Notes: generated by a model not told the origin, from the sequence alone. Positions 8,645 to 17,631 are shown, counted from the stretch's first letter. The stretch is 64,000 nucleotides of DNA from Ruegeria arenilitoris (GCF_013031355.1 NZ_WPZO01000001.1:1054001-1118000), one strand, 5' to 3'. Numbers and translations are program-made.

Positions 8645-8750
8645 GCCAGTTATATGCGGAAAAGATTTTCCGTGCACGAAACGGCACACAGAGAAACCTA
8701 CCCCCGCACATAACGGTGAATTTCAGCGCTTATTTTTTGATGCCTATCTC

Positions 8751-8794
8751 TTGCAGGTCCGTGTACCTCGGCCTGATTCCGGTATTCGCCTCCA
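8751..8794 (+). repeat. Right direct repeat (candidate attR), degenerate tRNA-Cys 3' end
   Basis: These 44 bases match 4017-4060 at 36 positions. They run from the TTGCA of the anticodon loop to the encoded CCA, including GTGTAC and GATTCCGGTA. Mismatches fall mostly in the anticodon and T stems, so this copy cannot be a functional tRNA. It marks the right boundary of the accessory block; genes of ordinary base composition resume at 8838. Confidence 0.6.
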
Positions 8795-8837
8795 CTCCTC
8801 TATGCCGACAACTGGCTGCAATGCGCCACTAGGCGTG

Positions 8838-9794
8838 TCATTCTGCTCGTCGGCCTTGCGGGATGACTTCGTAGCCCGGCTCTTCCGGTTCGTCGTCCAG
8901 CATCTCGGGCGGGAAGCCGGGGGCGGTGATGTCCAGGCCAGTGGCCTCTTCCAACCGCTTGATAATGTTCGGGGACAGCTCACGCTCGCCGAAACGAGCG
9001 ATGCCGTCATTAAATATCTTGATCATCACCGGGTTGATTTCCAGCGGCACTCCGACACGGTCGGCGACGTCCTGAAACAGTCCGATGTCCTTTTTAACAA
9101 GGTCCATCGTGAATGAGATATCGCGCGAGCCGTTCAGGATGACCTGGCTTTCGGTTTCATGCACGAAGGACGTGCCGGATGAAATCTTGATCGCCTCATA
9201 GGTGGTATTGAGGTCCATGCCGGCGGCTTTGGCGGTCACCAACGCCTCGGCGCAGGTGATCAGGTTGGCGGTGGCCAGATAGTTCGTCAGCACCTTCAGG
9301 ACCGAGGCCGTGCCCAGTTCTCCGGTATGCAGCACACGGCGGCCCATCGTGGTCAGAAATGGCAAAATCTGCTCGAAGGTTGCACGGTCGCAGCCGGCAA
9401 AGATCGAAATATTGCCTGTCGCCGCCCGGTGGCACCCGCCGGATACGGGGCAATCGACGGCAGCGCCGCCCCGTTCCATCACCATCGCACCCAGACGTTT
9501 GACCTCGGCCTCGTCGGTGGTCGACATCTCCATCCAGATTTTGCCCGGACCGACCTCGGGCAGCATCTGCTGCATCACGGCATCCGAGGCGGCGGGGGAC
9601 GGCAGACAAGTGATGACCGCATCGCAATCCCGCATCATCTGCGCCGGGTTTTCGGCTGCTTTGGCGCCTTGGGCTACGAATTCGGCCACCAGATCGGGGT
9701 TGAGGTCATGAACGGTCAGGTTAATTCCGTTGCGCAGCAGCGAGCCGGACAGCTTGCCACCGACATTTCCCAATCCGATAAATCCGACTTTCAT
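8838..9794 (-). CDS. NAD(P)-dependent oxidoreductase, 3-hydroxyisobutyrate dehydrogenase family
   Basis: A 318-residue beta-hydroxyacid dehydrogenase. The N-terminal Rossmann fold opens with KVGFIGLGNVGGKLSGSLL, and the nucleotide-binding acidic residue is in LTVHDLNPDL. The substrate loop DCPVSGGCHRAATGN is a variant of the family's DAPVSGG motif, and the catalytic Lys lies in TASVLKVLTNYLATAN. The C-terminal helical domain (residues about 165-290) is complete. Substrates in the family include 3-hydroxyisobutyrate, tartronate semialdehyde and related C4 acids; the exact one cannot be read here. The start at 9794 is set by GGGAGGG just upstream and by the family N-terminus; the frame is open further upstream, to 10055. 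It is divergent from a LysR gene that may control it. Confidence 0.9.
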   Translation of the reverse strand: MKVGFIGLGNVGGKLSGSLLRNGINLTVHDLNPDLVAEFVAQGAKAAENPAQMMRDCDAVITCLPSPAASDAVMQQMLPEVGPGKIWMEMSTTDEAEVKRLGAMVMERGGAAVDCPVSGGCHRAATGNISIFAGCDRATFEQILPFLTTMGRRVLHTGELGTASVLKVLTNYLATANLITCAEALVTAKAAGMDLNTTYEAIKISSGTSFVHETESQVILNGSRDISFTMDLVKKDIGLFQDVADRVGVPLEINPVMIKIFNDGIARFGERELSPNIIKRLEEATGLDITAPGFPPEMLDDEPEEPGYEVIPQGRRAE

Positions 9795-9897
9795 TTTACC
9801 CTCCCGAAGGTCGCTGTTTGCGCCGAGTAAACCTGTTGCCTGCCGGAAACAAAAATGAATAATAAAGCTAGTTATGGGCAAAATTTTTTGGTGATAG

Positions 9898-10773
9898 ATG
9901 GATCGCCTTCCAAACCCTGCATGGCTACGCAGCTTTGAATCCGCCGCGCGCCATCTGAATTTCACCACAACCGCGCAAGAGCTTGGCCTGACGCAGACAG
10001 CGGTTTCGCTGCATATTCGGTCCCTCGAGGCCGAATTGGGGCAAAAGCTGTTCACTCGAAATGCACGGCGACTGGAGTTGACTGAGCTGGGGCAGTCCTA
10101 TTCGCTGACGGTGCGGCGAGCGTTGTCAGATATCGCGCTGTCGACCAACAGCCTGTTTGGCCCGGCGTCACGTCAGACCCTGACGATCCGGGCTGCGATT
10201 TCGACGGCGACCTACTGGGTGGCCGCTGAACTGCCAGACTTCTCTGCCCGGCATCCGGATATCCCTGTTCGTCTGGTCTCGCACATCTGGAACGACAGCG
10301 GGACGCCTGGAGATGTGGATGTGGAACTCCGGTTGGGTTATGGCGACTGGCCGGGGGTGCGGTCCGAAAAACTCACCGATGAAAGGTTGGTTCCGGTCTG
10401 CCGGGCCGGGGACGGCTCGCCAATACTGAACAACGGGCCGCTGATTCACATCCTCGGGTACGAGGACAACTGGGCGCGGTACTTTCAGGCCAACGGTACT
10501 GCGCCCCCCGACCAGCCACCCCGATTTTCGGTGGATACGACAGTGGCGGCGCTGCAACTCGTGATGGCCGGTGCGGGATATGCAACGATCCTGGAGCGGT
10601 TCGCAAAAAACGCAATTCGGCAGGGCGCTCCGATTGCGATTGCAGGTCCGGCGATTCCCTTTGCCCAATCCCATTACCTGGTCAGCGCCCAAAGGGCTGC
10701 GCAGCCAACGGCGGCAGCGGGATTGTTTTGCGCCTGGTTGCGGGATCGGCTGGCAACCGATGCCGCTGATTGA
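9898..10773 (+). CDS. LysR family transcriptional regulator (GcvA-like)
   Basis: A 291-residue LysR regulator. The N-terminal winged helix (residues 5-65) has the standard pattern LRSFESAARHLNFTTTAQEL then LTQTAVSLHIRSLEAELGQK and LFTRNARRLELTELG. The effector-binding domain (about 90-285) resembles the GcvA/AmpR branch, with GYGDWPG and ERLVPVCR segments. It is transcribed away from the dehydrogenase gene, with 103 bases between the starts. That is the classic layout in which a LysR protein controls its divergent neighbour, so regulation of that dehydrogenase is likely though inferred. The inducer is unknown. It is followed by the riboswitch region of the cobalamin operon. Confidence 0.93.
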   Translation: MDRLPNPAWLRSFESAARHLNFTTTAQELGLTQTAVSLHIRSLEAELGQKLFTRNARRLELTELGQSYSLTVRRALSDIALSTNSLFGPASRQTLTIRAAISTATYWVAAELPDFSARHPDIPVRLVSHIWNDSGTPGDVDVELRLGYGDWPGVRSEKLTDERLVPVCRAGDGSPILNNGPLIHILGYEDNWARYFQANGTAPPDQPPRFSVDTTVAALQLVMAGAGYATILERFAKNAIRQGAPIAIAGPAIPFAQSHYLVSAQRAAQPTAAAGLFCAWLRDRLATDAAD

Positions 10774-10856
10774 CATAGGCTGGTCGCTTTTCCGTCCTTG
10801 GGGGTTTCCATCCATGTCTCACGCTTGACAACCCCCCTGCCCGTGCCGCATGTCGC

Positions 10857-11046
10857 TTGCGTTGGTGTCCATCCCCGGATGGATGAAAAGGGAATGCGTC
10901 AGCGGTTATCCGTCAAACGCAGCCGCCCCCGCGACCGTGACCGGAGAGGGTGCCCAAAGCCACTGGCCCAAAAGGCCGGGAAGGCGGGACATCCGACAGA
11001 GGCCCGCCTCTGACATCCGCAAGCCGGGAGACCTGCCAGCACCCGA
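10857..11046 (+). promoter_or_regulatory. Adenosylcobalamin riboswitch controlling the cob operon
   Basis: The 366-base gap 10774-11139 is filled mainly by this element. Conserved cobalamin-riboswitch blocks appear in order: TTGGTG near 10862, GATGAAAAGGGAA near 10882, and AGCCGCCCCCGCGACCGTGA at 10921-10940. GCCACTG follows near 10959, then CGGGAAGGCG near 10977 and the B12 box AAGCCGGGAGACCTGCC at 11021-11037, with CACC closing P1 against GGTG. Downstream, CCCCC (11116-11120) and GGGGG (11134-11139) flank the GAGGA ribosome site of the first gene, which suggests control of translation. Cobalamin is expected to switch the operon off. Confidence 0.93.
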
Positions 11047-11139
11047 AGATGAAACCGGGCGGGGTGTTCCGGTGTCGGGTCCATGTCGCAACACGTGGCC
11101 CGCATGAAACCCCGTCCCCCGCAATGAGGATTTGGGGGG

Positions 11140-11529
11140 ATGAGAGACATGACCGTGACCGCACCAGTCGAGCTGCTGGTCTGTACCACGTGCCGCCGCG
11201 GCCTGCCCGTCGAGGACGACGCGCAACGGCCCGGCACCTTGCTTCACAAAGCATTGGAACAGGCGGATCTGCCCGAGGGCATCACATTGAAAGCCGTGGA
11301 ATGCCTGTCGAACTGTGACGAAGGCTGTTCCATCGTGCTGCGCGGTGGGCCGGGTCGTTGGACCTTTGTCTACGAACACCTCAACGAAAACGACCATGTC
11401 GAAACCATTGTCGAAGGTGCCACCAAGTACCTCGCGACTGAGGACGGCTTGGTCAAATGGCGCGAGCGCCCCGAACATTTCCGCAAAAACTGTGCGGCCC
11501 GTATTCCCCCGATTGGAGCCCTGAAATGA
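11140..11529 (+). CDS. DUF1636 family cysteine-rich, ferredoxin-like protein
   Basis: A 129-residue protein. Cysteines are placed as in the DUF1636/thioredoxin-like 2Fe-2S family: CTTCRRG near residue 15 and CLSNCDEGCS near 55-64. This pattern suggests metal or Fe-S binding. It is the first gene after the riboswitch and overlaps cobW by four bases (ATGA), so it should be part of cobalt handling or cobalamin synthesis. Members are found with cobW/cobN in alphaproteobacteria, but a biochemical role is not established as far as I know. The start at 11140 directly follows GGGGGG; ATG 11149 is an alternative with better spacing. No signal peptide is present. Confidence 0.85.
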   Translation: MRDMTVTAPVELLVCTTCRRGLPVEDDAQRPGTLLHKALEQADLPEGITLKAVECLSNCDEGCSIVLRGGPGRWTFVYEHLNENDHVETIVEGATKYLATEDGLVKWRERPEHFRKNCAARIPPIGALK

Positions 11530-12581
11530 GCAACCTCGAGAAACTCCCCGTCACTGTGATCACCGGCTTTCTGGGTTCGGGCAAGACCACTCTGGTCAAG
11601 CACCTGATGCAGAACCCGCAGGGCAAGCGTCTGGCCGTGGTAGTCAACGAGTTTGGCGATGTGGGCGTCGATGGCGGCATCCTGAAATCCTGCGCCATAC
11701 CGGATTGCCCGGCCGAGAACATCATGGAGCTGGCGAACGGCTGCATCTGCTGCACCGTGGCCGATGATTTCATTCCGACCATCGAGGCACTGATGGCGCT
11801 GGAACCGCGCCCGGATCACATCCTGATCGAAACATCCGGCCTCGCCCTGCCCAAGCCGCTGCTGAAAGCATTCGACTGGCCGGATATCCGGTCGAAGATC
11901 ACCGTGGATGGCGTGATCGCTCTGGCCGATGCCGAGGCCGTCGCCGCAGGTCGCTTCGCCCCGAATGTCGAGGCCGTGGACGCCCAGCGCCTGGCCGATG
12001 ACTCGATCGACCACGAAACACCCCTGTCCGAGGTGTTCGAAGACCAGATCTCCTGCGCCGACATCATCCTGCTGACCAAGCCCGATCTGGCTGGTCCCGA
12101 AGGTGTGGCCAAAGCCAAGGAAATCATCGCCGCCGAGGCCCCGCGCCCCCTGCCCGTGGTCGAGGTTGCTGAAGGCGCCGTGGACGTGCGGGTCGTTCTG
12201 GGTCTGGAAGCCGCAGCCGAGGATGACATGGACGCTCGTCCCTCGCATCACGACGGCCACCACGATCACGAGCATGACGATTTCGAAAGCATCATCGTCG
12301 AGCTGCCGGAACAGACCGATCCCGCCGATCTGGTCGCCAAGATCGAACGTCTGGCCAATGAGCTGAACATCCTGCGCGTCAAAGGCTATGCCGCAGTTCA
12401 GGGAAAACCGATGCGTTTGTTGGTGCAAGCTGTTGGCGCCCGTGTCCGTCACCAATACGACCGTCCGTGGGAACCGGGTGAAGAACGCCGCTCGCGTTTG
12501 GTGGTCATCGCCGAGCATGACGACATCAAAGAAGCCGCGATCCACGACATCCTCGTGGGTGTGACCGAGGCCGCCGAGTAA
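11526..12581 (+). CDS. cobW: CobW family GTPase metallochaperone
   Basis: A 351-residue G3E GTPase. Walker A is GFLGSGKTTL (residues 14-23). The metal-binding CXCC motif is Cys73-Ile-Cys75-Cys76 in NGCICCTV. The G4-like motif is LTKPD, and a His/Asp-rich insert (HHDGHHDHEHDD) near residue 240 could bind metal. The CobW C-terminal domain follows, including LRVKGYAAVQG. CobW proteins are thought to load Co2+ for the cobaltochelatase; its place immediately before cobN fits. It starts at the ATG overlapping the stop of the DUF1636 gene and is followed three bases later by cobN. The frame is open upstream to 11457, but the overlap and the family N-terminus favour 11526. Confidence 0.95.
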   Translation: MSNLEKLPVTVITGFLGSGKTTLVKHLMQNPQGKRLAVVVNEFGDVGVDGGILKSCAIPDCPAENIMELANGCICCTVADDFIPTIEALMALEPRPDHILIETSGLALPKPLLKAFDWPDIRSKITVDGVIALADAEAVAAGRFAPNVEAVDAQRLADDSIDHETPLSEVFEDQISCADIILLTKPDLAGPEGVAKAKEIIAAEAPRPLPVVEVAEGAVDVRVVLGLEAAAEDDMDARPSHHDGHHDHEHDDFESIIVELPEQTDPADLVAKIERLANELNILRVKGYAAVQGKPMRLLVQAVGARVRHQYDRPWEPGEERRSRLVVIAEHDDIKEAAIHDILVGVTEAAE

Positions 12582-12584
12582 GCC

Positions 12585-15500
12585 ATGCACGTCGTCTTCC
12601 GCGAAAGCCACGGGTTAGAAGAAACCGAAACCCCGACCGATCTGGGCCAGAGCCCGGCGGATCTCGTGGTGCTGTCGTTCTCCGACAGCGACCTTGGCGC
12701 TTTCGCGGCGGGCTGGCATCGCGGTGGCGGCCCCGAAGGGCGGATGCCGACGATGCGGCTGGCCAATCTGACAGCGCTGAAACATCCTCTGTCCGTCGAC
12801 ACCTATGTCGAGCAGACGCTGGAGGGCGCCAAAGGCATCCTGATCCGCCTGATCGGTGGCGTGCCTTACTGGTCCTATGGGTTGCAGCAAGTTCTGTCGC
12901 TGGCGCAGGCTAAGGGCATTGCGCTGGCCGTTCTGCCCGCGGATGGGCGCGAGGACACGCGGCTGGATGACTATTCCACCCTGCCCGTCTCGACCCTGCG
13001 GCGACTGGCGCATCTGTGCGACACCGGCGGAGAGGTTGCCGCACAAGCCGCGCTGGCGCAAATGGCGCTGGCAGCGGGTCTTTATGCTGGCCCGGTGATG
13101 GGCGCCAAGACCCTGCCTGACTGCGGTGCATGGTGCCCAGACCGCGGCGTGATCCCGGTGGACACGGCATTCTCGGGCGACGCGAAGCGCATCCTCGTGA
13201 CCTTCTATCGCGCCTATCTGACCTCGGCAGATACCGCTCCGGTCGCCGCCCTGATCCGCAGCTTGCGGAATCGTGGGATTGAGGCTGTCGGCATGTTCGC
13301 TCCCTCTCTCAAAGCGCCCGCATCCGCCGAATGGCTGCGCGAACAAGTCGTGGCGCTTGCTCCATCGGCGATTATCAACGCCACCTCATTCTCGGGCAAA
13401 GGCGCGTCAGGCACCTCGCCGCTGGACGCGGCGGATGTGCCGGTGTTTCAGGTCGCCCTCGCCACATCCCGCCGCAAAGCATGGGTCGAAGCGGAACGTG
13501 GTCTTTCACCCGCCGACCTCGCCATGCATGTGGTGCTGCCCGAGGTGGACGGGCGCATTTCGGCAGGCATCGCATCCTTCAAAGAACCCGGCAAGCGCGA
13601 CCCGCATCTGGAATATTCCCGCTTTGCCCATCGAGCCGAACCCGAACGGATCGAAGCCATCATCGACCGCGTCACCGGCTGGCTGAGCCTGAACGACAAA
13701 CCCAAGCCGGATCAGGTTCCCGCACTGGTTCTGTCCACCTACCCCGGCAAGGACTGGCAGATGGCCCATGCGGTGGGCCTCGACGCTTTGGCCTCGGCCG
13801 AGGCGATGCTGTCGGACCTGCAAGGCGAAGGCTATGACACTACGCCGGCAGAACCGATTGCTGAATCCCTGCTGAACGCGCGCCTTTCGTGGTCGCTGCA
13901 GGATTATCAGACCGCGTTGGCGGATTTGCCGGAGCAACTGCGCGCGGACCTGCACACGGTCTGGGGCAACCCCGAGGACGACTCAACCTTTTCGGATGGT
14001 GCATTCCACTTCACCGCGCTGCGCCGTGGCAAGACCCTGATCGCCCTGCAGCCCGAGCGCGGAACGCCCGAGCTGCGTGATGACGACTATCACGACCTGT
14101 CGCGCACCCCACGTCATAGCTATGTCGCCTTCTATCTGTGGCTCCGCAAAGGCTTGGGCGCGGATGCCCTGATCCATATCGGTGCACATGGCACGCTGGA
14201 ATGGCTGCCCGGCAAGTCCGTCGCCCTGTCTGCCGATTGCTGGCCCGAGGCGTTGATCCGCGATCTGCCGGTGATCTACCCCTTCATCGTCAACGACCCC
14301 GGCGAGGCCGCGCAGGCAAAGCGCCGGATCGGAGCCGTCACGCTGGGCCATATCCCGCCCGCGCTGAAGGAAAGCGGCACGCCGGATCGGATGGTGCGGT
14401 TGGAATCGCTGCTGGATGAGTTCTCGAACGCCGATGGGCTGGACCCCAAACGCCGCGACCGGCTGCAGGAAGACATCCGCGACGAGGCGCAAGCTATCGG
14501 GCTGGAAAGCGACCTTGGCCTCGATCAGGCCACCTGCACCGCCGAGGCGATCACCCGCATCGACCGTTTTGTCTGTGACATCAAGGAAAGCCAGTTTGGC
14601 GACGGATTGCATGTCTATGGTCGCGTACCCGAGGTAACGGGCAATTTTTACCTCGCGCCCTCGGCCCATGCCGAACGCAACGCCCTGATCGACGCGCTGG
14701 CCGGTAAACGGATCGAGGCCGGGCCGTCCGGCTCGCCCTATCGTGGGCGCTCGGATGTGCTGCCGACCGGGCGAAATCTCTACACCACCGACCCGCGTTC
14801 CGTGCCAACGCGTGCGGCCTATACCCAAGGCGTCAAGCTGGCCGAGGAACTGGTGCGCCGCCACCTGCAGGAAGAAGGCGATTACCCCAAAGGCCTGATC
14901 GTCGATCTGTGGGGCTCGGCCACCATGCGGACCGCTGGCGAGGAATTCGCCATGGCGCTGCACCTGCTGGGCGTGAAACCTGTTTGGGACAAAGGGTCCG
15001 AGCGGGTCTCGGGCATCGAGGTGCTGCCCATTACCGACCTCAGCCGCCCACGCCTGGATGTGACACTGCGCGTCTCGGGCCTGTTCCGCGACGTATTCCC
15101 GACGCTTTCAGCGCTGTTCGGTCAGGCGGTCCGGGCGCTGGCCGACCGCGATGAGGCCCCCGACTGGAACCCCTATGCCGGTCAGGCCCCCGCAGCCCGC
15201 GTCTATGGCCCCGCCCCCGGCAGTTATGGCCTGAACATGACCCACTTGTCCGAGACCTACACGGACGAGGCTCGCACCCAAGCCGGTGAGGCGTGGCTTG
15301 AGGCCAGTTCTTTTGCGTTGGAAGGCGAGCACATCGCGCAAGACAAGGACGGCATCACCCAGCGTGTCGCAAGTGCCGACAGTTTCGTGCACTTGCAGGA
15401 CCTGACCGAGACCGACCTGCTGTTGGCCAATGACTATGCCACGCATGAGGCCGGATTTGCCGCCGCCAAGAAGATCACCGGTGGCAACGCGCAGCTGTAT

Positions 15501-15878
15501 CATCTGGACAATACCAACCCGGAGAACCCGCGCGCCCGCACTCTGCCCGAAGAGATCAGCCGCGTCGTTCACGCCCGTGCGGCCAATCCCGGCTGGATCG
15601 CGGGTATGCAACGTCACGGATTCCGTGGCGCGGCCGAGATCGCGGCCACGCTGGATCACATGGCCTCATTCGCGCATCTGTCCGGCACCGTCGCACCACA
15701 TCTGTTCGACCTCTACCACGATGCCACGCTGGGCAATGAGGAGGTCGATGCCTTCCTGCAAGAGGCCAACCCGCAGGCGCATCAGGCCATGCAGGACCGG
15801 TTCCGCGCGCTGTTGGAAGCCGGGCTTTGGAATACGCGCCGCAACTCGATCCGCGCCGATCTGGAGGGTCTGAGATGA
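12585..15878 (+). CDS. cobN: Cobaltochelatase large subunit CobN
   Basis: A 1097-residue magnesium-chelatase-H-like protein that inserts Co2+ into hydrogenobyrinic acid a,c-diamide together with CobS and CobT, which are not in this window. Recognisable family segments include HIGAHGTLEWLPGKSVALS in the middle, then VYGRVPEVTGNFYLAPS, SGSPYRGRSDVLPTGRNLY and LIVDLWGSATMRTAGEEFA. Near the end is LLLANDYATHEAGFAAA. It is somewhat shorter than the 1275-residue Pseudomonas denitrificans protein, the difference being spread through the N-terminal half. It follows cobW by three bases and overlaps cobG by four. The start ATG 12585 is conserved in context (HVVFRESHGLEE). Confidence 0.97.
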   Translation: MHVVFRESHGLEETETPTDLGQSPADLVVLSFSDSDLGAFAAGWHRGGGPEGRMPTMRLANLTALKHPLSVDTYVEQTLEGAKGILIRLIGGVPYWSYGLQQVLSLAQAKGIALAVLPADGREDTRLDDYSTLPVSTLRRLAHLCDTGGEVAAQAALAQMALAAGLYAGPVMGAKTLPDCGAWCPDRGVIPVDTAFSGDAKRILVTFYRAYLTSADTAPVAALIRSLRNRGIEAVGMFAPSLKAPASAEWLREQVVALAPSAIINATSFSGKGASGTSPLDAADVPVFQVALATSRRKAWVEAERGLSPADLAMHVVLPEVDGRISAGIASFKEPGKRDPHLEYSRFAHRAEPERIEAIIDRVTGWLSLNDKPKPDQVPALVLSTYPGKDWQMAHAVGLDALASAEAMLSDLQGEGYDTTPAEPIAESLLNARLSWSLQDYQTALADLPEQLRADLHTVWGNPEDDSTFSDGAFHFTALRRGKTLIALQPERGTPELRDDDYHDLSRTPRHSYVAFYLWLRKGLGADALIHIGAHGTLEWLPGKSVALSADCWPEALIRDLPVIYPFIVNDPGEAAQAKRRIGAVTLGHIPPALKESGTPDRMVRLESLLDEFSNADGLDPKRRDRLQEDIRDEAQAIGLESDLGLDQATCTAEAITRIDRFVCDIKESQFGDGLHVYGRVPEVTGNFYLAPSAHAERNALIDALAGKRIEAGPSGSPYRGRSDVLPTGRNLYTTDPRSVPTRAAYTQGVKLAEELVRRHLQEEGDYPKGLIVDLWGSATMRTAGEEFAMALHLLGVKPVWDKGSERVSGIEVLPITDLSRPRLDVTLRVSGLFRDVFPTLSALFGQAVRALADRDEAPDWNPYAGQAPAARVYGPAPGSYGLNMTHLSETYTDEARTQAGEAWLEASSFALEGEHIAQDKDGITQRVASADSFVHLQDLTETDLLLANDYATHEAGFAAAKKITGGNAQLYHLDNTNPENPRARTLPEEISRVVHARAANPGWIAGMQRHGFRGAAEIAATLDHMASFAHLSGTVAPHLFDLYHDATLGNEEVDAFLQEANPQAHQAMQDRFRALLEAGLWNTRRNSIRADLEGLR

Positions 15879-17002
15879 GCGCCCCCGTTGTCCAGGGATG
15901 GTGCCCCGGCGCACATCGCCCGATGATGTCGGGAGACGGATTGGTTGTACGGGTACGGCCACGGTTGGCCCGGCTGAGCGCGGAGCAAGCGCTCGGTCTT
16001 TGTGAGCTAGCTGAACGGTTCGGCAACGGTACAATCGACCTGACCAACCGCGCCAACCTGCAATTGCGGGGGGTGAAAGAGGCCGACCATCAACCCCTGC
16101 TGGCGGAACTCGCGGCACTGGACCTGTTGGATGCCGAACCCGGCATCGAAGTGCGGCGCAATGTCCTTGTTTCGCCCCTGTACGAAACAGGCGATCTGAC
16201 CGCGCGATTGGCACAAGAGCTTATCAATCGGCTGGGTGACCTGCCCGCCCTGCCAGCCAAATTCGGCTTTGCCATAGATACTGGTCCCGAACGTTTGCTG
16301 GCTGGTGACTCGGCAGATATCCGGCTTGAGACCGATGCCGCGGGTCTGATCCTGCGCGCCGACGGATGTGAAACAGGATGCCGCGTGTCGGAAGAGGACG
16401 CCATCGACCGGGTGATCGCTCTGGCCGAGTGGTTCGCTGAACACTTCACACCCGAAACACGCCGCATGGCGCGGGTGGTTGCGGCGCAGGGCTTGCCGCA
16501 GAACTGGCTGGGCAGCGCCCCGGGTCCCATCGGCACGCCATTGCAACCCGGCGCCTGTGATCTGGGAACATTGTACGGCGCGGCCTTCGGCCAACTGCCT
16601 GCGCAGCGTCTGCACGCCCTGATCAAGGACTCGGGTGCCGCCGCCCTGCGCGTGACCCCGTGGCGGCTGATCCTGTTGGAAGGCGGGACAGCGATTCCCG
16701 CTTCGGCCTTTGTCACAGATGGCACCGACCCGCTGATGACCACCGACGCCTGCCCCGGCGCGCCGTTCTGCCCTCAGGCGCAAGCGGAAACCCGTAACAT
16801 TGCCCGCGCATTGGCGCCGCGTGTCGCTGGCAGCCTGCACGTTTCCGGCTGCGCCAAGGGCTGCGCCCGGATGGGCTTGGCGGATGTCACTTTAGTCGGC
16901 CGTAACGGACGATTTGATCTTGTCAAACAAGGCCGCGCGGGGGATGAGCCCTGCCAGCACGGCCTGACCGAAGAAACACTCATGACCATGGACTTCACCT
17001 GA
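15875..17002 (+). CDS. cobG: Precorrin-3B synthase, O2-dependent
   Basis: A 375-residue siroheme/Fe-S protein of the nitrite/sulfite reductase-like fold. CobG uses molecular oxygen to convert precorrin-3A to precorrin-3B (C20 hydroxylation with gamma-lactone formation), which marks the aerobic route. The substrate-binding N-terminal half has LTNRANLQLRGV. The 4Fe-4S cysteines are in DACPGAPFC and SGCAKGCARM, spaced as expected. The start at 15875 overlaps the cobN stop (ATGA) and gives the family N-terminus APVVQGWCPGAHRPM; an in-frame ATG at 15827 would extend into cobN. It is followed by cobH with a one-base overlap. Confidence 0.95.
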   Translation: MSAPVVQGWCPGAHRPMMSGDGLVVRVRPRLARLSAEQALGLCELAERFGNGTIDLTNRANLQLRGVKEADHQPLLAELAALDLLDAEPGIEVRRNVLVSPLYETGDLTARLAQELINRLGDLPALPAKFGFAIDTGPERLLAGDSADIRLETDAAGLILRADGCETGCRVSEEDAIDRVIALAEWFAEHFTPETRRMARVVAAQGLPQNWLGSAPGPIGTPLQPGACDLGTLYGAAFGQLPAQRLHALIKDSGAAALRVTPWRLILLEGGTAIPASAFVTDGTDPLMTTDACPGAPFCPQAQAETRNIARALAPRVAGSLHVSGCAKGCARMGLADVTLVGRNGRFDLVKQGRAGDEPCQHGLTEETLMTMDFT

Positions 17003-17631
17003 TGCCCTATGAATACGAAACCGACGGCGCGGCGATCTATAAGGAGAGCTTTGCCACCATCCGGTCCGAGGCCGATCTGGCCCGGTTCGACGCCGACGAA
17101 GAGCAGGTCGCCGTCCGCATGATCCACGCCGCCGGGATGGTCGGGCTGGAAGAGTTCGTGCATTTCTCGCCGGGTTTCGTGGCAACCGCCCGCACTGCGC
17201 TGGAAAACGGCGCGCCGATCCTGTGCGACGCGCGCATGGTCAGCGAAGGCGTGACCCGCTTTCGCCTGCCTTCCGACAACGAGGTGATCTGCACCCTGCA
17301 TGACGAACGCGTGCGCCCTCTGGCAGCCGAGATGAGCAACACCCGTTCCGCCGCCGCGCTGGAACTGTGGCGCCCGCATCTGGAAGGCGCGCTGGTCGCC
17401 ATCGGCAACGCACCCACTGCCCTGTTCCACCTGTTGAACATGCTGGAAGATCCTGATTGCCCGCGCCCCGCCGCCATCATCGGCTGCCCGGTGGGCTTTG
17501 TCGGTGCGGTCGAATCCAAAGACGCCCTGTGGGAGGCGCAACCGGTGCCGTCCTGCATCGTCAAAGGCCGTCTGGGTGGCAGCGCCATCACCGTGGCCGC
17601 CGTCAACGCCATCGCGAGCCGCGCCGAATGA
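17002..17631 (+). CDS. cobH: Precorrin-8X methylmutase
   Basis: A 209-residue CobH/CbiC protein that moves the C11 methyl group to C12, forming hydrogenobyrinic acid. Family landmarks are IRSEADLARF, then VRMIHAAGMV containing the catalytic His, the loop ILCDARMVSEGVTRFRLP, and GNAPTALFHLLN. Near the end come IIGCPVGFVGAVESK and KGRLGGSAITVAAVNA. The length is typical. It is packed between cobG and cobI, overlapping each by one to four bases. Nothing is missing from the active site as far as can be seen. Confidence 0.97.
   Translation: MPYEYETDGAAIYKESFATIRSEADLARFDADEEQVAVRMIHAAGMVGLEEFVHFSPGFVATARTALENGAPILCDARMVSEGVTRFRLPSDNEVICTLHDERVRPLAAEMSNTRSAAALELWRPHLEGALVAIGNAPTALFHLLNMLEDPDCPRPAAIIGCPVGFVGAVESKDALWEAQPVPSCIVKGRLGGSAITVAAVNAIASRAE

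Larger units (their letters stand above)
4061..8794. mobile_element. Candidate degraded genomic island at tRNA-Cys, 4.7 kb
   Basis: The block lies between the intact tRNA-Cys and the degenerate tRNA 3'-end repeat at 8751-8794. It has a visibly lower GC content and less biased codon use than the genes on either side, many hypothetical proteins, and loose spacing (gaps of 130-230 bases), unlike the tight operons around it. It contains a GIY-YIG nuclease-like gene, an unknown gene, a secreted glycoside-hydrolase-like gene and a winged-helix/membrane-protein pair. No integrase, transposase or phage gene is present, so it would be a remnant or an element moved in trans. Two GTTTACA words 12 bases apart (4109-4115 and 4121-4127), just inside the left end, might be recombinase arm sites. 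Confidence 0.5.

Noticed and set aside
8751-8794. Second functional tRNA-Cys
   Set aside because: Only the 3' half is present, its anticodon and T stems are mismatched, and no acceptor-stem 5' strand or D arm precedes it.
10899-11478. Minus-strand open frames across the riboswitch
   Set aside because: They run through the riboswitch core and the DUF1636 gene and have no independent support.
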